Shown here in pieces: positions 63,229 through 64,000 of a stretch of 64,000 bases of DNA. The stretch lies in assembly GCA_031539345.1 (NCBI GenBank), contig JAVKMO010000023.1:1-64000 (forward strand), in the 5' to 3' direction. A program made the position numbers and the translations under genes. The stretch is from JAVKMO01 sp031539345 (GTDB lineage Bacteria; Bacteroidota; Bacteroidia; Chitinophagales; Chitinophagaceae). Every line of letters begins with the position of its first letter. The first letter of the stretch is position 1. Under the pieces are notes generated by a model that worked only from the letters and a program-made list of their open reading frames with translations, had not been told where the DNA came from and ran no database searches.

Positions 63229-64000
63229 TTATTTTTTTGTAAATTTTTTGGTTGCTTTAGAAGGTTCAAAATCTTTTGTTTTTAGTCCTCCGATTTTCAA
63301 GTTAGATTTTCCTTTTAAAGCTTCTTCTTCTTCAATATGAATGTTTTGTCCTCTTTCTTCAACTTCGTCTTGGTTAGCATCTTGTGTATCTTTGCTTACT
63401 TTGCGTTCGTTCAATCCTTCTTGAATGGCTTGAGTAATGTATTGAACAACGATATTGATTGATTTTGTAGAGTCATCATTTGCAGGGATAGGATAATCAA
63501 CTTGATTAGGGTCGCAATTGGTGTCCACCATACCAAGCGTCATAATTCCTAATCTTTTTGCTTCTGCAAGAGCAATATTTTCGTGTCCAATATCAACTAA
63601 AAATATAGCTGAAGGCGTTCTATTCATTTTAGAAATTCCGCCCAACACTTTTTCCATTTTATCTCTATCTCTTTTAAATTGCAATCTTTCTTTTTTCGTG
63701 ATGCTATCAACAGAAGAGTCTTCTAATAATTTGTCAATATTTTGCATTTTTTTAATGCTTTTTCTAATTGTGCTAAAATTAGTAAGCATTCCACCTAACC
63801 ATCTTTCTGATACATAAGGCATATTCACTCGTTGTGCACATTCTGCAACAATTTGTTTTGCGTTTTTTTTCGTTGCAACAAACATAATTGTCTTACCACT
63901 TTTGGCAATATTTCTAAGAATATTCGCAACTTGATCTAATTGTGATATGGTTTTATTGAGGTCTATAATGTGTATCCCTTTTCTTTCTGCATAAATATAA
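63229..64000 (-). CDS. rpsB: 30S ribosomal protein S2, 5' end outside the window
   Basis: S2 lies on the back of the 30S subunit near S1. The minus frame is open to the window edge and lacks only the N-terminal part; the first readable residues are YIYAERKGIHIIDLNKTISQ. VATKKNAKQIV, SERWLGGMLTNFSTI and the second signature RLGIMTLGMVDTNCDPNQVD with YPIPANDD are clear. The C-terminus carries an acidic then basic extension (EEEEALKGKSN ... KKFTKK) of about 40 residues. Confidence 0.96.
   Translation of the reverse strand, partial: YIYAERKGIHIIDLNKTISQLDQVANILRNIAKSGKTIMFVATKKNAKQIVAECAQRVNMPYVSERWLGGMLTNFSTIRKSIKKMQNIDKLLEDSSVDSITKKERLQFKRDRDKMEKVLGGISKMNRTPSAIFLVDIGHENIALAEAKRLGIMTLGMVDTNCDPNQVDYPIPANDDSTKSINIVVQYITQAIQEGLNERKVSKDTQDANQDEVEERGQNIHIEEEEALKGKSNLKIGGLKTKDFEPSKATKKFTKK

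Overview
The window comes from a low-G+C member of the Bacteroidota, most likely of the Chitinophagales/Chitinophagaceae type. Four things point there: a TonB-dependent receptor with an N-terminal metal-binding domain, many secreted proteins and lipoproteins, genes that start without clear Shine-Dalgarno sequences, and two promoter-like pairs of the TTTG / TAnnTTyG kind. No tRNA, rRNA or CRISPR array was recognised. The placement below phylum level is inference.

Left flank (1-2507) is a decaying accessory region: the C-terminal part of an IS5-type transposase, a fragment of an InlB-repeat surface protein with its own frameshift, an unidentified interrupted gene, and a GH27 alpha-galactosidase broken by two frameshifts in or near A runs. 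From 2593 to 19581 most genes are on the + strand: purM-purN-purD plus an EamA exporter, cdsA, era, a sugar hydrolase, a TonB receptor with a CxxC domain, methylmalonyl-CoA epimerase, a lipoprotein that looks like a catalytically dead class D beta-lactamase, hisC, a deoxyhypusine-synthase-like enzyme next to a polyprenyl synthase, and UDP-glucose dehydrogenase. A lone hypC sits on the other strand.

From 19719 to 40070 the minus strand carries a TM2/DUF2752 pair, a tail-specific protease, mtaB, a sulfide-detoxification pair (persulfide dioxygenase-rhodanese and TauE), lysS, a DUF2027-Smr protein, rfbC, yidC, the F0 half of ATP synthase (atpB-atpE-atpF), asd, a TrpB2-type synthase, a TPR protein, an M48 lipoprotein, and the run pgi-DUF420-HIT. 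The + strand from 40310 to 49952 holds a partial sulfate-assimilation set (cysN-cobA-cysJ), an exporter, pdhA, infC and acpP-fabF-rnc.

From 50114 to 53325 comes RtcB, then a scrap of prophage (tail tape-measure remnant) and a DUF4349-like gene interrupted by an in-frame TGA. From 53711 to the right edge the minus strand carries rpsB-tsf and then the S10/spc ribosomal operon from rpsJ to rplR. The operon stops after rplR: rpsE, rpmD, rplO and secY do not follow, and rpsB-tsf replaces the usual fusA upstream.

The most interesting items are the degenerate class D beta-lactamase relative, a canonical 12-residue EF-hand loop inside the DUF420 membrane protein, two interleaved inverted repeats (A-B-A'-B', pseudoknot-like) between pgi and cysN, a strong hairpin between acpP and fabF, the broken ribosomal operon next to prophage debris, and a divergent uroporphyrinogen methyltransferase. 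I did not see a clear, complete, previously undescribed multi-gene system.
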